NCBI GenBank assembly: GCA_028456385.1
Contig: JALNQF010000926.1
Span: 1 to 10,789 of the forward strand
Direction of reading: 5' to 3'
DNA length: 10,789 nt
From: Ophiosphaerella korrae
Taxonomy: Eukaryota; Ascomycota; Dothideomycetes; Pleosporales; Phaeosphaeriaceae
The notes below the pieces were generated by a model. It ran no database searches, had not been told where the DNA came from, and saw only the letters and a list, made by a program, of their open reading frames with translations. Made by a program: the position numbers and the translations under genes. Shown here piece after piece: positions 8,281 through 10,789 of this stretch; the stretch's first letter is position 1, and the number at the start of each line of letters is the position of its first letter.

Positions 8281-8436
8281 GAATAAGAAGTTAAAGAAAT
8301 CCTAGTATAATAGTTCTATAATAGTAGAAACTATTACTTAGTAAAATAGATAGGTATAGATAAGAAAAGATAACTATAGGAAAGTATATAGGAACTAGAA
8401 GACAACCTTAACTACTTTAAGAAACTAGAGGAGTTC
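8281..8436 (+). pseudogene. Element B C-terminal chromodomain relic
   Basis: Frame 1, directly after the integrase. The reads E*EVKEIL, then YYLVK*IG at 8332-8355, then L*ESI at 8374-8388 match the chromodomain pattern EWEVE.IL...YLVKWKGY....TWEP. The Trp of VKW (TAG at 8347) and of TWEP (TAG at 8377) are now stops, as TGG to TAG predicts. In chromoviruses this domain binds methylated histone H3K9 and directs integration to heterochromatin, which fits the setting of B inside other dead repeats. No gap separates it from the integrase phase. Confidence 0.85.
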
Positions 8437-8651
8437 TAAAGTTAAAACCTTCTAGAGCGCCTAGTAGTAAACTAAGAGGAATAGTATTATTAATAATAGA
8501 TAGAGAGACGCTAGACTTACCTAACGTAGTAGAAACTAGAGTAGCCTCTATTGTATCCTTAAAATCAAGCTTAGATTCTAAGAGAATAGACTACTTAATA
8601 GACTTCTTATCGTTTAAGGCCTTCGTCTTACAAAGACAAGATAAACAAGCC
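8421..8651 (+). pseudogene. Stop-free 77-codon frame after the chromodomain, possible extra ORF of element B
   Basis: Frame 3 is open from 8421 to the TAA at 8652-8654, with no ATG (ATA at 8481-8483 could be a former start). It overlaps the end of the Pol frame. It includes a run such as DLPNVVETRVASIVS near 8515-8555 and LSFKAFVLQRQDKQ near 8606-8648. The same phase remains protein-like, with stops explained as former Gln or Trp, to about 8870. Seventy-seven codons without a stop is unusual in this window. It may be a small third ORF of the retrotransposon or the leftover of a 3' untranslated region. I recognise no family. Confidence 0.4.
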
Positions 8652-8759
8652 TAATTATTAGATAACTATATCTAATTATTAAGAAATTAAGACTAATATT
8701 CTTCTAGCGTACGACAAGAGACCTTATAGAGTCTCTTACGCTCCTTTTTAGCTTCTATA

Positions 8760-9152
8760 ATCTATAATAATAGTTTTTCTTAAGTATAGTTAATAGCTTA
8801 CCTTATTACAAATAAGTATAGACGTATAGATAAGTATTCTTAACTTATACTTTACTATAGATATACTAGATAGGTTATAAGACGTACAAGTATTAGTATA
8901 AATATATACCTTACAAGCTTTACTATATTTTAAAGAAAGGTAAACTAATAGAGGATTTATAGATTTACAACAAGAACAAAGAAATATTATAATATTATAA
9001 CGTAATATATAATCTACTAACTAAATACAATAAAGCGTAGATTTAGTAGGTATAAAGATAGAGAATAAAGAACTTTATATTAATAAAGAAACTAGGCTAA
9101 TAACCTTAGCCCTAGAATAAGAAAACAAAAGACTACTTAAAGGAGAAGATAG
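8760..9152 (+). pseudogene. Coiled-coil-like frame between pol and the 3' LTR
   Basis: Frame 1 (the same phase as pol) reads as a Leu/Gln/Glu-rich sequence with stops at likely former Gln codons. Examples are ILDRL*DV*VLV near 8857-8899, IDLQQEQRNIIIL near 8962-9000, and TRLITLALE*ENKRLLKGED near 9091-9150, running up to the LTR. The heptad-like spacing of Leu and Ile suggests a coiled coil. It could be a separate 3' ORF or chance reading of a purine-rich tail; the overlap in position with the frame-3 read at 8421-8870 means that at most one is real there. Confidence 0.35.
9139..9152 (+). other. Polypurine tract of element B
   Basis: AAAGGAGAAGATAG, with a single pyrimidine, lies immediately upstream of the 3' LTR. 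This is the position and composition expected of the plus-strand priming site of an LTR retrotransposon. Confidence 0.75.
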
Positions 9153-9600
9153 TATTATAGGTATAACAAGAGAAATCGAGATAGAACTAATTAGTCTTAA
9201 CTTAAGTACTAATAAAGTATAGGATAAGTAGAGTAATAACCTTAATTAGGAAGCTACCTATAATTAGGACACGTAGGTAATCCCTTAATCTATTAGGTAT
9301 ACAGATAGAAATTAATTATAGATTAATAGATTAGTAATCTATAATCTATAACTACTAAGACTAAGATATAAATAATAGATTATAGATTAGGTAAACTATA
9401 TAGTTAGTAGTAATACGTATTATTAGGATAGTATTAGTAATTTAATTATTAACTACAAGCGATAATATAGAGATAGTTGCGAAATATCTTCTATTATTTA
9501 TAGCCTATTGTAGATTACTATATAAGCTTTTGCTATTACCTCTTAATCTACTAATAACTAACTAGGTTACTAGGAAGTTAACCCTAGTAAGCCTATTACA
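9153..9600 (+). repeat. 3' LTR of element B (448 bp)
   Basis: Aligns end to end with 2215-2662. Starts TATTATAGG (mutated TG) and ends CCTATTACA. AGTTT follows directly. Several differences from the 5' LTR are C to T or G to A in this copy, such as CTTAA for CTCGA near 9285, but others go the opposite way, so neither LTR is the ancestor of the other. It contains the 15-bp-arm inverted repeat at 9335-9349/9375-9389. Confidence 0.95.
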
Positions 9601-9605
9601 AGTTT
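9601..9605. other. Target-site duplication AGTTT, right copy (element B)
   Basis: Identical to 2210-2214. Relic C continues in phase directly after it. Confidence 0.92.
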
Positions 9606-10648
9606 CTTAGCTCTATTCTCTTATTTACTTTCTACTTTAATTATTATAGCTACTTTTAACTTTTAACCTAGGTCCTATATAGCTAGCTAGCTTAGCTAGA
9701 GTAACTATAGTAGTAATAATCCTTCTTAGCTACCTTATAACCTAAGTAGACTACCTTTAGGTTACTATTAAACTAAGAGTAAGGCTTTCTACCCTATTTC
9801 TATAATATATTATTTCTAGTATAAAGGTAAGTATCTATCCTTCTTACCTATAGGCCTTTAGGTCTTGCTAACTACGCTTTTCTCTTAGTTATTACTTATT
9901 TCTTTAACTACTTTCTCTCGCTTAACTTACTTTATAACCTTCTTAACTAAGCTTTTAACGTCTTTAAAGAGTATAACTTTAGCTAGCTTTTTTTTTTATC
10001 TAAGAGTTTATATATACTTACTATAATAAGTATAAGAATAGGGTTTACTAGTAGAACAGTCCTTATAACATTTGTTCCTACAACCCTAATAGCTTCTTCT
10101 ATACTTCTAATAGCTCTTAGTCTCTCTTCTACTAGCTATACTATTAAGTACGCTATTATAAAGGTTAAGAGATACTTACTTAGGACTCTTTAGCTACTTA
10201 GGCTACGTGCTTATAAGATCTTTCTTTAATTAACAATTCTTAAGAGATATAAGCTTATTATAAAGCTATAGTCTACGTAAGTTAGTATACTTAGAAGACT
10301 ATTAGCTCTTATAAGGCCTTACTACTAGGGCTACTACTACTAGGCTCTAATAAGGCTATAGCTTGTAGTTCTAAGGAGGAGAGTAATTGTAGCTATACTA
10401 CCTATATTCGTAGTAGTATTAGATACTCTATTTTCTTTAATAATAAAAGTATTATCTACTTTAATAGCTCTTATATTTATTGTTATATTTAGAGCTATAA
10501 TTATAAGTTAAGTAAGTCTTTAACTTTATTTTTCTTTTTACTTAATCTTATCCTAATAGTTCTTTAGAGCTTAGCTAACGTATTTTTAGTAGTCTAGTAG
10601 CTAAACGTAAGTAAGTACTTTCTTAAGTTAAGGGTTTTACTAAAGGTT
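9606..10648 (-). pseudogene. Relic C, upstream part: Gln-rich unidentified protein remnant
   Basis: Read on the minus strand from 10648 down to 9606, one phase gives about 347 codons of protein-like sequence with many TAA and TAG. Stops cluster in Leu/Ile-rich stretches (about 10440-10500 and 10020-10200), where former Gln codons would make a Gln- and Leu-rich, probably coiled-coil region. A Ser-rich tract with EPSSSSPSS lies at 10321-10347, and a Lys run coincides with the T-run at 9988-9997. The phase continues through the target duplication into 2209. No domain is recognised. The right end is the LTR-L boundary at 10649, so the start of the gene is missing or lies beyond that LTR. The plus strand in the aligned frame also reads with similar stop density, so strand is a preference based on purine bias and charge. 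Confidence 0.48.
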
Positions 10649-10789
10649 TGTAAGGTAGACTTCACGCAAGATAACTTAATAAGGTAGTTTTAACAATTAA
10701 CTAAAAAGAGTGAATAGTAGATAAAGCTATCTAAGTAAGTACTAGGTATATATACCTAGTAGCTTACTAAGCGCTAACTAAAAGTAGAA
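10649..10789 (-). mobile_element. LTR-L, partial copy (last 141 bp, reverse orientation)
   Basis: The reverse complement matches 5778-5918 without gaps, with about 6 differences in 141 positions, all transitions. It begins TGTAAGGTAG on the plus strand, that is, the LTR ends in CTACCTTACA. This shows that the true end is CA and that the solo copy's TA end is mutated. The 22-bp palindrome is at 10740-10761. The copy is cut by the window edge. AGGTT at 10644-10648 would be one side of the target duplication. Confidence 0.88.

Larger units (their letters stand above)
2215..9600 (+). mobile_element. Element B: full-length RIP-degraded Ty3/gypsy chromovirus-type LTR retrotransposon
   Basis: The structure is complete: 448-bp LTRs at both ends, perfect 5-bp target duplication, and internal order Gag, protease, reverse transcriptase, RNase H, integrase, chromodomain, then a polypurine tract. 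RT before integrase defines Ty3/gypsy (Metaviridae) and a C-terminal chromodomain places it with the chromoviruses common in fungi. Total length is 7386 bp, of which 310 bp is a later solo LTR plus duplication. Gag to the insertion keeps one phase and the rest of Pol keeps another, and the shift equals 310 bp. This indicates a single long Gag-Pol frame and no other indels. Dozens of stops, lost ATGs and lost catalytic or metal-binding residues make it dead. No convincing tRNA-primer site remains just after 2662. Confidence 0.95.

Noticed and set aside
9606..10648. Plus-strand Leu/Phe/Ser-rich frame as a membrane protein
   Set aside because: It is codon-aligned antisense to the frame assigned to relic C, and TAA/TAG mirror TTA/CTA, so low stop density on one strand is no evidence. 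The hydrophobic character is what antisense of a Lys/Glu-rich frame gives. Not fully excluded.
1..10789. The left (1-88) and right (10649-10789) LTR-L pieces as the two LTRs of one reverse-oriented element spanning the window
   Set aside because: They share orientation, but the sequence next to the left copy is plus-strand RT of another element, with no polypurine tract or primer site next to either LTR. It cannot be excluded without the flanks.

Overview
The window looks like a piece of an AT-rich, repeat-packed compartment of a filamentous ascomycete genome. By eye G+C is roughly a quarter. CpA and TpG are scarce and TpA is everywhere. Former coding frames stay in register but are full of TAA and TAG. 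This is the signature of repeat-induced point mutation (RIP, CpA to TpA on both strands). I see no intact gene, tRNA, rRNA or host gene. The longest ATG-started reading frame, 63 codons, is a surviving slice of a dead reverse transcriptase.

Layout. 1-88 is the first 88 bp of an LTR (here 'LTR-L'), in reverse orientation and cut by the window edge. 89-~1060 is a plus-strand Ty3/gypsy reverse transcriptase-RNase H relic (element A) that begins exactly where LTR-L stops. ~1061-1370 is unassigned. 1371-2209 and 9606-10648 are two halves of one relic, probably minus strand (region C, about 625 codons, family not recognised), split by element B. 2215-9600 is element B, a full-length but dead Ty3/gypsy chromovirus-type retrotransposon. 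It has two 448-bp LTRs and a perfect 5-bp target duplication (AGTTT). Gag with two zinc knuckles, protease, reverse transcriptase, RNase H, integrase and chromodomain follow in canonical order, then a 3' region with further readable frames and a polypurine tract. Inside the B reverse transcriptase, 5614-5918 is a complete 305-bp solo LTR-L flanked by ACTAT. 10649-10789 is a third LTR-L copy, reverse orientation, running off the right end.

History read from nesting: region C is older than B, and B is older than the solo LTR-L inside it. The solo LTR keeps several CpA and TpG sites that the left LTR-L copy has lost, so it is the less mutated of those two. The gag-pol frame of B keeps one phase from 2724 to the solo LTR and one phase after it, and the shift equals the 310 bp of insert plus duplication. 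Decay was therefore by substitution, not by indels.

The most interesting points are the array of 17-bp repeats in LTR-L, each carrying TTACTAA (the yeast Yap1-type bZIP core); two LTR-L copies sitting within about ten codons of the same spot in two different reverse transcriptase genes; the loss of the Cys and His metal ligands to Tyr in the motifs of B; and the unidentified relic C. I found no sign of a functional, previously undescribed system.
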